Part shown: in pieces, positions 18,432 through 26,019 of the stretch
Numbering within the stretch: the stretch's first letter is position 1
Layout: each line of letters opens with the position of its first letter
Assembly: GCA_026417135.1 (NCBI GenBank)
Contig: JAOADV010000007.1
Span: 49,320 to 113,319, forward strand
From: Ignavibacteria bacterium
GTDB taxonomy: Bacteria; Bacteroidota; Ignavibacteria; Kapaibacteriales; UBA2268
DNA: 64,000 nucleotides
Direction: 5' to 3'
Position numbers and translations under genes: made by a program
The notes under the pieces: model-generated
What the model saw: only the letters and a program-made list of their open reading frames with translations
Told to the model about the DNA's origin: nothing
The model's database searches: none

Positions 18432-20063
18432 TTGCAAAAGAAGTATTTCTTTTTAGGTTTACTGACGGGCGTTCTTTTATCTTTGTCTTTCCCCCCATAT
18501 CCTTTTTTTCTATTGGCTTTCGTAGCTTTTATACCAATTTTTTCTGTGTTCCTTCTGGTTCGTCGAAAATGGATACTTTTATACATAGTTTTCTTAATTT
18601 ATCATTCCGCTACTAATTGGTGGATTAGTAGTTGGCAAAAAGATAGCGACCCATATCTATTGGTTTCGGGTATTGTTCTTGCTTTTGTCCATCCACTTTT
18701 TTTTATGCTTCCTTTTGTTGGACTTAATATTGTCAGCAAACGAAAAAATTATCGCTTTGCTCTGTTTCTTTTCCCATTTTTTTGGACTGCATTTGAATGG
18801 CTGCACAGTCTTGGCGACCTTGCTTATCCTTGGCTAAGTGTTGGTTACACGCAAATATACAATCATTATTGGATTCAAATTGCAGATTTAGGTGCAGTTT
18901 GGTTGGTGAGTTTCTTGATTGTTTTTGCCAATGTTTTGATATTTTTAGCAATAGATGATTATAATCGAAAAGGCTTTTCGAATTTGAGATATTTGATTTT
19001 TAATCGTTTTGCTTTCGTTTTTTATTTTATTTTAATTGCCCCATACATTTATGGGATACTTAGAGCTAAACAATTCGAACCTTCTAATATTCAAGCCCAT
19101 CGCGAAAAAATCCGTGTTGGGATTATTCAACCAAATATCAATCCGTGGCGGAAATGGGAAACGAATGCTTTCGACCAAATCTTAATACATAAAAAAGTTC
19201 AAGATTCTTTATTGGAGCGATATTCAGATATTGATTTAGTTGTTTGGAGTGAAACTGCTATAACCTTCTTAAGTCTCGAAGTTAATGCTAATCACAATTT
19301 TTCGATTTTCTACGATTTTTTGTCCAAAGACAGTCTTTCTCTTTTAACTGGTTTTGCAGATTTTTATTTTTTGAAACCCACTGATAAAAAGACTTTTGCA
19401 ACAAAATATTTCTTGGACGATACAACAAAGCCATACAATACATATAACTCGATACTTTTGTTGAACCCAGTTGGTAACAATTATCAAATTTATCATAAAA
19501 TACGACTTACACCTTTTGGTGAACAAATACCTTTTGGCGAAGTTTTCGGCTTTGCCCGTGATTTTTTGGAATGGAATGTTGGTATATCAAGTTGGACAAA
19601 GGGGAAAGAGCAAAATTTGTTAAATATGAATAATGGAAAGAGAACTACAAATATTGCCCCAATAATTTGTATAGAATCCATCTACCCCGACTATTGTGCT
19701 GAATTTGTGCGGAAAGGTGCAGAAATAGGTGTAATAATTACCAATGACGGTTGGTACGATTATACATTTGGTCCAATTCAACATTATTTAATAGCAACTG
19801 TTCGAGCGATAGAAACACGACGCTTTATTGTGCGTTGTGCTAATACTGGAATTTCTGGGGTTATAAGCCCAAATGGTACGACAGTTGTAAAAGCTCCACA
19901 ATATCAGAGAGTAGGAATTGTTGTTGATGTTCCAAAATTGAATGAGATGACGATTTATACACGTTTTGGTGATTGGTTGCCATATTTAAGCATAACAATT
20001 TCATTATTTGGAATTATTTTTGCTCTTCTTTCGAAATGTCGGGCGGAGGGACAACGTAAATAG
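18432..20063 (+). CDS. lnt: Apolipoprotein N-acyltransferase
   Basis: 543 residues. Six to seven N-terminal hydrophobic helices (1-215) precede a nitrilase-like periplasmic domain (about 225-505) and a last helix. Catalytic features are present: Glu in VVWSETAI, the RLTPFGEQIPFGE loop with Lys just before it (HKIRLTP), and Cys in APIICIESIYP. It N-acylates the lipid-modified cysteine of lipoproteins, several of which are encoded here. The only available start is TTG at 18432, because a stop lies immediately upstream in frame. Its 3' end overlaps the convergent response-regulator gene by 50 nt. Confidence 0.94.
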   Translation: MQKKYFFLGLLTGVLLSLSFPPYPFFLLAFVAFIPIFSVFLLVRRKWILLYIVFLIYHSATNWWISSWQKDSDPYLLVSGIVLAFVHPLFFMLPFVGLNIVSKRKNYRFALFLFPFFWTAFEWLHSLGDLAYPWLSVGYTQIYNHYWIQIADLGAVWLVSFLIVFANVLIFLAIDDYNRKGFSNLRYLIFNRFAFVFYFILIAPYIYGILRAKQFEPSNIQAHREKIRVGIIQPNINPWRKWETNAFDQILIHKKVQDSLLERYSDIDLVVWSETAITFLSLEVNANHNFSIFYDFLSKDSLSLLTGFADFYFLKPTDKKTFATKYFLDDTTKPYNTYNSILLLNPVGNNYQIYHKIRLTPFGEQIPFGEVFGFARDFLEWNVGISSWTKGKEQNLLNMNNGKRTTNIAPIICIESIYPDYCAEFVRKGAEIGVIITNDGWYDYTFGPIQHYLIATVRAIETRRFIVRCANTGISGVISPNGTTVVKAPQYQRVGIVVDVPKLNEMTIYTRFGDWLPYLSITISLFGIIFALLSKCRAEGQRK

Positions 20064-21480
20064 AAATTTCCGAAGGAATTAGTCCCGATTTAGCAAGATA
20101 TTTTATATTGTCTGCAAGTGCTTCATCAATTTTGTTATCTTGGCGAACAATAAGAACTCCACTTTTCGTAACAACGTTTTGTGCAACTATCATTCCGGGC
20201 TTTAATTTTTCGACCCTAATTATTCTTTCGACAGCTTGCTCTTCTGGGCTTATGAGCATTTTTTCTACGTCTTTACTTTCAATAAAGATTTCGTCTGTCG
20301 AAGAAGTGGTTCGCAAGTCGAAATTCTTAATTGTAAGATTGACTCTTGGAATTGTCAGTTCGGGAATTGCTTGCCTTTTGACCAAATTTTGAAATGTGTT
20401 TAGCAAATCCGAATCGAACCAATTGGCACGACGATAGAAAAATTTGATTGCTTCGTTATGGCGGTCGAATGTTTCTTCTTTGGTTTGGACAACAAGACCT
20501 TCTTCTTCGAGCCTTGCTATATGGGCTGGTTGGATTCTGTATACTTTATTGTGGTAAATGTTGGCGATTGCTATTATTTGCGATTCAATAAGGACTGAAT
20601 CACCTTCAAGTTTATTTGGACCCCCAGTTCCAGCACGATTTTCCCAAATTTGACTCAAAATATTTATTGGATAATAAATAATGTTTATATTTTTTAAAAT
20701 TGAAATAACTTCGGAAAAAAGTCGGAAAAAGTAGTTCCTATCTATTTCATCGATATCGTAAGGGTCATACAAATTATACCTTTTTGGGTAAATAATCGAA
20801 GGAAGATTTATTAGCATAGCCGATAAGTTAATATCGGTGATGGTTTTCTCGGGTAATTTAATTTCTTTGGCAAGGTGTTCGCTAATTGCTTTAACGTATG
20901 ATGTGTGGTTTGTATAATAGTATCTTTCGCTCAAAGATAATACCTTCGATAGGGAGAAAACAAAATCTTTCGCAATATTTTCTTGTAACTGCCAGGTTGG
21001 AACTTTCGATAGTTCTTGTATTTTCGATTCGTCGGTAATACCAATTTTTTTGAATGCTTCAAGCAAATTGTTGTTCTGAACTATTAAATTGTATGTGTCG
21101 CAAGCATTACGAAGAATCTGGATTAGCTGTATTAAGTCCGTGGGCTTGGTAAGATACATATATGCTCGGCTTTGGTTGAGTGCTGCAATGATTTCTTGTG
21201 GATTAGTGTATGCTGATAAAATTATTTTAATTGCGTTGGGAACAAGGCTAAGAGTGTGTTTCAAAAATTCAATCCCGTTCATCACTGGCATATTTAGGTC
21301 TGTTAAGATAACAGCTGGTTTAAGTCCCTTTTTGATAGTTTCCAATGCTTCTGGTCCACTTTTGGCAAGTGTAATATCGAAATGTTTCGAAAGGGAAACT
21401 TCCAGAAGGCGAAGGAAATTAATGTCGTCGTCGACAATTAATATTGCTCCTTTCTTTTGTTGTGCTTGTTGTTCTTTCAT
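20014..21480 (-). CDS. Response regulator with degenerate HD-GYP output domain
   Basis: 488 residues. Receiver domain 1-125 is intact (acidic VDDD at 17-19, phospho-Asp D61 in LTDLNMP, Ser89, Lys112 in LTKP). A coiled linker follows, then an HD-GYP fold (about 175-340). The catalytic signature is lost: the HD of the usual LLHDIGK is replaced in AMLINLPSII, the HHExxDGxGYP motif reads IWENRAGTGGP, and IIAIANIYH remains. A C-terminal 90-residue domain with ERIIRVEKLKPGMIVAQNV and VTKSGVLIV resembles the tail in RpfG/HDOD-like regulators. Cyclic-di-GMP hydrolysis is therefore unlikely, and signalling by binding more likely. No sensor kinase is adjacent. Convergent 50-nt overlap with lnt. Confidence 0.85.
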   Translation of the reverse strand: MKEQQAQQKKGAILIVDDDINFLRLLEVSLSKHFDITLAKSGPEALETIKKGLKPAVILTDLNMPVMNGIEFLKHTLSLVPNAIKIILSAYTNPQEIIAALNQSRAYMYLTKPTDLIQLIQILRNACDTYNLIVQNNNLLEAFKKIGITDESKIQELSKVPTWQLQENIAKDFVFSLSKVLSLSERYYYTNHTSYVKAISEHLAKEIKLPEKTITDINLSAMLINLPSIIYPKRYNLYDPYDIDEIDRNYFFRLFSEVISILKNINIIYYPINILSQIWENRAGTGGPNKLEGDSVLIESQIIAIANIYHNKVYRIQPAHIARLEEEGLVVQTKEETFDRHNEAIKFFYRRANWFDSDLLNTFQNLVKRQAIPELTIPRVNLTIKNFDLRTTSSTDEIFIESKDVEKMLISPEEQAVERIIRVEKLKPGMIVAQNVVTKSGVLIVRQDNKIDEALADNIKYLAKSGLIPSEISIYVVPPPDISKEEQK

Positions 21481-21495
21481 TATTCTAATTCTTTT

Positions 21496-22197
21496 TTAAA
21501 ATTGTTTATAAATTCCTTTTTCTATTATATATTTTGCAATCTCAAAATCAATTTTTGTTGTGATTTTAAAATTTATTTCGTCGCCTTCGATAAGTTTGAC
21601 TTTAAAACCGTAATTTTCTATTACCCCAGCATCGTCGGTAAAAACTTTTTTTTCTTCTATTGCTTTTTTATATGCATCTATTAAAAGAGCTGTTTTGAAA
21701 GCTTGCGGAGTTTGAATACAGAAAAGTTTTTCTCTTGAAATTGTTTTTACTATGTATCCAGCTTTATTAATTGTTTTTATTGTATCTATTGTTTTAACTC
21801 CCGGCACAACTGCATCGAAAATTTGAACTTTTTCGAATAAGTTCAGCAAAGTAGTATTGGTTACGAAAGGTCGAACAGCATCGTGAATAAAAACGTAATC
21901 GGTTTTGCTCATTTTAGGGTTTTGTATTGCATTCCAATTGGACAAATATCTTTCTTCGCCCCCTTCGACAAGCAATACTTTTTGCTTAAAACTTGTATCT
22001 TCTAAAAAGCCCGAAACAAATTTCAAATAGCAGGGAGGGTAAGTTACAACGACGGGTTCGAAGTCAATACATCCGAGTATATTTTCTAATGTCCACAAGA
22101 AAAGAGGTTTTCTTTTAATTTTCAAAAATTGTTTAGGAATTTTTGAGCCAAATCGTTTACCAACACCAGCAGCCGAGATTATCAAGCCAACTTTCAT
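21496..22197 (-). CDS. ispD: 2-C-methyl-D-erythritol 4-phosphate cytidylyltransferase
   Basis: 233 residues from ATG 22197. Third step of the MEP isoprenoid pathway (MEP + CTP to CDP-ME). The nucleotide-binding start MKVGLIISAAGVGKRFG, then KIPKQFLKI, HDAVRPFV near residue 99 and FTDDAGVIE near 190 are all present. The upstream GTG/TTG extension was rejected because MKVG fits the family start. It follows the response-regulator gene boundary by 15 nt on the same strand and diverges from nuoJ. Confidence 0.95.
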   Translation of the reverse strand: MKVGLIISAAGVGKRFGSKIPKQFLKIKRKPLFLWTLENILGCIDFEPVVVTYPPCYLKFVSGFLEDTSFKQKVLLVEGGEERYLSNWNAIQNPKMSKTDYVFIHDAVRPFVTNTTLLNLFEKVQIFDAVVPGVKTIDTIKTINKAGYIVKTISREKLFCIQTPQAFKTALLIDAYKKAIEEKKVFTDDAGVIENYGFKVKLIEGDEINFKITTKIDFEIAKYIIEKGIYKQF

Positions 22198-22286
22198 AAA
22201 GTTAGTTATTTGACAAAAAAGCAAATTACAAATCCTATTTTGTTTTTTATTAATTTCGCTTTTTTATAAAATAATTACAAGATACA

Positions 22287-22796
22287 GTGAGTTTATTGTA
22301 TTTTTTCTTCATAGTTTTAACTGTTTTTGCAATTGCGAGTGCACTTGTAACGATATTAAGTCGTAATCCTCTTCGGAGCGCCTTCGCACTTGTTGTTCAT
22401 TTTTTGATGCTAGCTGGTTTGTATTTAACTCTTAATGCTCAATTCATTGCAATAATCCAAGTTCTGGTCTATGGGGGCGCAATTATGGTTTTGGTAATTT
22501 TTGTAATAATGCTTTTGAATCTCGCAAGGGAGGAAAGCTTAGCCGAAAAGTTTGATTACCGGCGCCTCTTGGCTGTTGCGCTTGGAGTTGCTTTTGTTCT
22601 GCAATTTACAATTGCTTTCTTTTCATCTAAAAATCTTAACAGCAATATTTCTTCCGATTCGGTGAGAATCGGAACAGCTTCGGAAATAGGAAAAGCACTT
22701 TTTACGAACTATTTAGTTCCTTTTGAAATTATCGGAATTCTTCTTTTATCGGCTATAATTGGAGCTATTGTTTTAGCCAAGCGCAAAGTAGAGTAA
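22287..22796 (+). CDS. nuoJ: NADH-quinone oxidoreductase subunit J
   Basis: 169 residues, five hydrophobic helices. Diagnostic NPLRSAFALVVHFLMLAGLYLTLNA-type segment (helix 2) and VLVYGGAIMVLVIFVIML (helix 3). Antiporter-like membrane arm subunit of complex I. GTG start at 22287; no ATG is available before the conserved helix 1. It is followed by nuoK 9 nt later, and no other nuo gene lies in the window. Confidence 0.95.
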   Translation: MSLLYFFFIVLTVFAIASALVTILSRNPLRSAFALVVHFLMLAGLYLTLNAQFIAIIQVLVYGGAIMVLVIFVIMLLNLAREESLAEKFDYRRLLAVALGVAFVLQFTIAFFSSKNLNSNISSDSVRIGTASEIGKALFTNYLVPFEIIGILLLSAIIGAIVLAKRKVE

Positions 22797-22805
22797 GGAG
22801 GGTAT

Positions 22806-23114
22806 ATGCAAACGGTCCCATTAGAATTTTATTTGATATTATCTTCTATAATATTTACGATAGGAACTATAGGTGTTTTAACCCGACGCAATGCAATCGT
22901 TGTTTTTATGTCGATTGAACTGATGCTTAATGCAGTAAACTTGACTTTTGTAGCTTTTTCTGCTTTTTTTGGAGATGTTGCTGGGCAAATATTTGTTTTT
23001 TTTGTAATGGCTGTTGCAGCAGGCGAAGCAACTATTGGGTTGGCAATTGTCCTTGCACTATTTCGAAAGAAACAAACTGTTTATGTCGATGAAGCAAGTA
23101 ATTTGAAATGGTAG
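22806..23114 (+). CDS. nuoK: NADH-quinone oxidoreductase subunit K
   Basis: 102 residues, three helices, with the conserved [13 protein letters not shown] (membrane Glu) and [18 protein letters not shown] (second Glu) required for proton transfer in complex I. An excellent Shine-Dalgarno, AAGGAGGG, precedes the ATG. It forms a two-gene unit with nuoJ; the next gene, 7 nt on, is convergent, so nuoL cannot follow here. Confidence 0.97.
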   Translation: MQTVPLEFYLILSSIIFTIGTIGVLTRRNAIVVFMSIELMLNAVNLTFVAFSAFFGDVAGQIFVFFVMAVAAGEATIGLAIVLALFRKKQTVYVDEASNLKW

Positions 23115-23121
23115 GTGCTGG

Positions 23122-23616
23122 TTAAATTAAACCCTCTTCGGCAAGAATATCGTCCACAGATTTATCTTTTAATTCCAAGGAGTTGTTTTGAAGGCCAATG
23201 ATTACTTCTTTTAACTTCTTTACCCTTTTTTGGGAAAACGATAAATTAGAAAGTAATCGAACCTTCGCAACAAGGAGCTTTTCTTCTATTGGCTTGCTCA
23301 AAAAGTCGTCTGCCCCCGATTCAATTGCTTTAATCTGATTTGATACGTCGTTTAGAGCCGTTACAATTACAACTTGTACATCTTTGGTGTTTGGATTATT
23401 TCTTAGATTTTTAACCGTTTCGTAACCATCCAATCGGGGCATCATTACGTCGAGAACAATAGCGTCGGGTTTTTGCTTTTCTACAAGTTCGATACACTCT
23501 ATTCCATCGTAGGCTTCCCCAACTTCAAATCCGTTTGCTTCGAGATATCTTCTCATTAACTTAACGGTAATCTTGTTGTCGTCAACAACATAAATCAAAG
23601 GCTTTTTCATTTTCAT
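23122..23616 (-). CDS. Single-domain response regulator
   Basis: 164 residues: a receiver domain (acidic VDD at 11-13, phospho-Asp D56 in IVLDVMMP, T-A and LSKP switch residues) and a 40-residue helical tail with no DNA-binding or enzymatic domain. It probably acts by protein contacts in a phosphorelay. The start lies 3 nt after the stop of the bi-domain oxidoreductase gene, so the two are co-transcribed. A second ATG two codons later is possible. No kinase is adjacent. Confidence 0.93.
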   Translation of the reverse strand: MKMKKPLIYVVDDNKITVKLMRRYLEANGFEVGEAYDGIECIELVEKQKPDAIVLDVMMPRLDGYETVKNLRNNPNTKDVQVVIVTALNDVSNQIKAIESGADDFLSKPIEEKLLVAKVRLLSNLSFSQKRVKKLKEVIIGLQNNSLELKDKSVDDILAEEGLI

Positions 23617-23619
23617 TCT

Positions 23620-25782
23620 CTATATATTTATACTATTTTTTGCGAATTCGTAAAGAAGTAATTTTTTCCCACTTTTAATTGATTCTAAAATTGCGAATGT
23701 TGTTAACGAAACATTTTTTATCGTTTCGAAATCGATTGGGCTTTTATTTTTTTCAAATGCACGAATAGTTTCTTGGATTTCCTCCTTTTGTCCTTTCATT
23801 CCAGAATACTTCTTTTGTTTTATTGTTTTATTATTAAATATCGACATTTTTTCGAAATTATTAATGATTATGGATGTATTTTCACAAAATATTTCGCAAT
23901 ATTCCTTTGGCAAACTTGGATTTCCATTTGCAAAATACTCGATAACCCCTACCGAACCATCGTCAAATTTTATTGTGATAACACAAGTGTCTTCGATACC
24001 AACTTGTTCTAATGAATGGGAAATAGGCTCGGCGAAGACAAAGGTTGGTTGTGCATTTGTGAGAAATATCATTGTATCGATAAAATGGCAAACTTCTCCG
24101 ATAATTCTGCCCCCGCCAATTTCTGGGTTTTGTATCCAGTGGTCGCTCGGTATAGTCCCCGCATTTATTCGATAATGAATTGCCATTGGTTGGCTACGAT
24201 TAAGAAAATATTTCTTTGCGTCGACGAATGGTTCCGAAAAACGTCTATTGTAGCCGACCATAAGAGGGATTGGATTTTTTTTATATTCAAAGATTATTTT
24301 TTGTAACTCGTCCAACTTGATTGAAAGTGGCTTTTCGACAAATACTGGTTTTTGTTCTTTTATGCACTCTAAAACATACTCCGAGTGTGTATTATGTCTC
24401 GAAGCAATAAAAACGTAATCCACTTCTGAATTTTTAATTATTTCCAAAGAATTGGTAGTAGCAAATTTAAAGCCAAAATGTTTTGCAACAGAAATTGCAT
24501 TAGCTGGTGTTTTTGTCGAGACAATATGAAATTCCAAATCCAAAGCTTTTAGTTGGGGTAAAAGATAAAATTGGGCATAACTTCCAGCACCTATAAATCC
24601 AATTTTCTTTTTTCCAGTTTTAATTCTATTAACCTTAACTGGAACAATTACTTTTTTGCTTTCAACTCTTTCTTCGTATTCAATAAGGATGGCAACTGGA
24701 TTTTCTTTGCCTTCGGTCAAAAGTTCATAGGCTTTGTTGGCTTCGGCAATTTTAAACCGATGAGTTATAAGAGATTCTAAATTAATACGTCCTTCGCCGA
24801 CTAATTGAAGAAATGCTTTCATATTTCTGTTTTCGGTCCAACGAACGTATGCAAAGGGATAATCGAGCCCGTATTCTTCGTAGAAATTATCGTAGCGGCC
24901 TGGACCGTAACTGCAAGAAATTGTAAAATCAAGCTCTTTTTCGTAAAATGGGGACCGAGGAATCTTAATATCAACACTTCCGACAAGGACAATTTTCCCT
25001 TTTTTTCTTGCCAATTTTAAAGCTAGTTCAAGTGGTTGGTTGGAGTTCGTACTTGCGGTGATGATAATAGAATCATACCCCATACCATTTGTGAAAGCAA
25101 GTAACTCCTGAATTTTATCGAAGGAACTAATTTCGACAAGGCTACAACCCATTGATTTGGCGAGCTCGAAATTAGCTGGATTAATATCGAGCCCTGCAAC
25201 AAAGCAGCCGTTTGCTTTTAATAATCCAACTGTTATCAGTCCAATTAAGCCTAATCCGATTACCGCAACGTTTTCGCCAATGCGTGGATTTGCTTGGCGA
25301 ATGCCTTGAAGAGCAATAGAACCAATTGTGGTGAAAGCTGCACTTTCGAAACTTACATTCTTTGGAATTTTGGCTGCTAAGTTGTGTGGAACCGCAACAT
25401 ATTCACTGTGGGTTGCATACCCAGCTCCCCCGCAAGCAACTCTATCTCCGGGAGCGAAAAAAGGACTTTTCGATTCGACAACAATTCCAGATGAACTATA
25501 TCCTAAAGTCTTATAAGAATCGAGTTTTGCTTCTACTTTGTTAAGAGTTGAACGTAACCCTTCTTTTTTTAAATTGTCTAAAACTACTTGCAATTGTTGT
25601 GGGTTCTTCTTTAATTTTTCCAACAACGAGGATTTTGTAGCCTCGACCGAGGCTTTTTCTGTCCCTGAACTAATTACTGAATAGGAGTTACGCACCAATA
25701 TGAAATTGTTTGGGCAAAATGGTAAAGGGACTTCTTCGATTAAAATTTCCCCAGTTTTTTGATGTTGTAAAATTTGTAACAT
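23620..25782 (-). CDS. Bi-domain oxidoreductase (zinc-type alcohol dehydrogenase + Gfo/Idh/MocA)
   Basis: 720 residues. Residues 1-360 are a medium-chain dehydrogenase: GDRVACGGAGYATHSEYVAV, nucleotide loop VIGLGLIGLITVGLL, and KKGKIVLVGSV. Residues 385-715 are a Gfo/Idh/MocA-type oxidoreductase: KKIGFIGAGSYAQFYLLP, FIASRHNTHSEY, and VEKPLSI with the EKP lysine. This fused pair is usually found in surface-polysaccharide or sugar-modification loci; substrates are unknown. Here it is in an operon with a receiver protein, not a glycan cluster, although a polysaccharide deacetylase lies 22 kb away. NAD(P) use is inferred from both Rossmann loops. Confidence 0.9.
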   Translation of the reverse strand: MLQILQHQKTGEILIEEVPLPFCPNNFILVRNSYSVISSGTEKASVEATKSSLLEKLKKNPQQLQVVLDNLKKEGLRSTLNKVEAKLDSYKTLGYSSSGIVVESKSPFFAPGDRVACGGAGYATHSEYVAVPHNLAAKIPKNVSFESAAFTTIGSIALQGIRQANPRIGENVAVIGLGLIGLITVGLLKANGCFVAGLDINPANFELAKSMGCSLVEISSFDKIQELLAFTNGMGYDSIIITASTNSNQPLELALKLARKKGKIVLVGSVDIKIPRSPFYEKELDFTISCSYGPGRYDNFYEEYGLDYPFAYVRWTENRNMKAFLQLVGEGRINLESLITHRFKIAEANKAYELLTEGKENPVAILIEYEERVESKKVIVPVKVNRIKTGKKKIGFIGAGSYAQFYLLPQLKALDLEFHIVSTKTPANAISVAKHFGFKFATTNSLEIIKNSEVDYVFIASRHNTHSEYVLECIKEQKPVFVEKPLSIKLDELQKIIFEYKKNPIPLMVGYNRRFSEPFVDAKKYFLNRSQPMAIHYRINAGTIPSDHWIQNPEIGGGRIIGEVCHFIDTMIFLTNAQPTFVFAEPISHSLEQVGIEDTCVITIKFDDGSVGVIEYFANGNPSLPKEYCEIFCENTSIIINNFEKMSIFNNKTIKQKKYSGMKGQKEEIQETIRAFEKNKSPIDFETIKNVSLTTFAILESIKSGKKLLLYEFAKNSINI

Positions 25783-25937
25783 TAGCGATAAATTTATTCA
25801 TCCATATTCATACAAATTTACAATTTTTGAAAAGATTTACTTGTAGTTGTTTTTTTTACACATAGGTAATGGCATTTTTTACAAAAAAATTAATTTTAGA
25901 ATTATTTTATGATTTTTCAAAAAATATTAAATTGCTT

Positions 25938-25968
25938 TTTGATTTTTAATGATTTTACTTTAAATTTG
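25938..25968 (+). promoter_or_regulatory. Bacteroidetes-type promoter for the envelope gene block
   Basis: TTTG at 25938-25941, 19 nt, then TAAATTTG at 25961-25968. This matches the Bacteroidetes -33/-7 consensus (TTTG-N19-TAnnTTTG) exactly. It lies 51 nt upstream of the ATG at 26020; AAAGGA is the ribosome site. Confidence 0.6.
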
Positions 25969-26019
25969 ATGTTATATTTTTAATGAAATTTTCTTTTAAC
26001 ATAAATAAAAGGAATTGAT

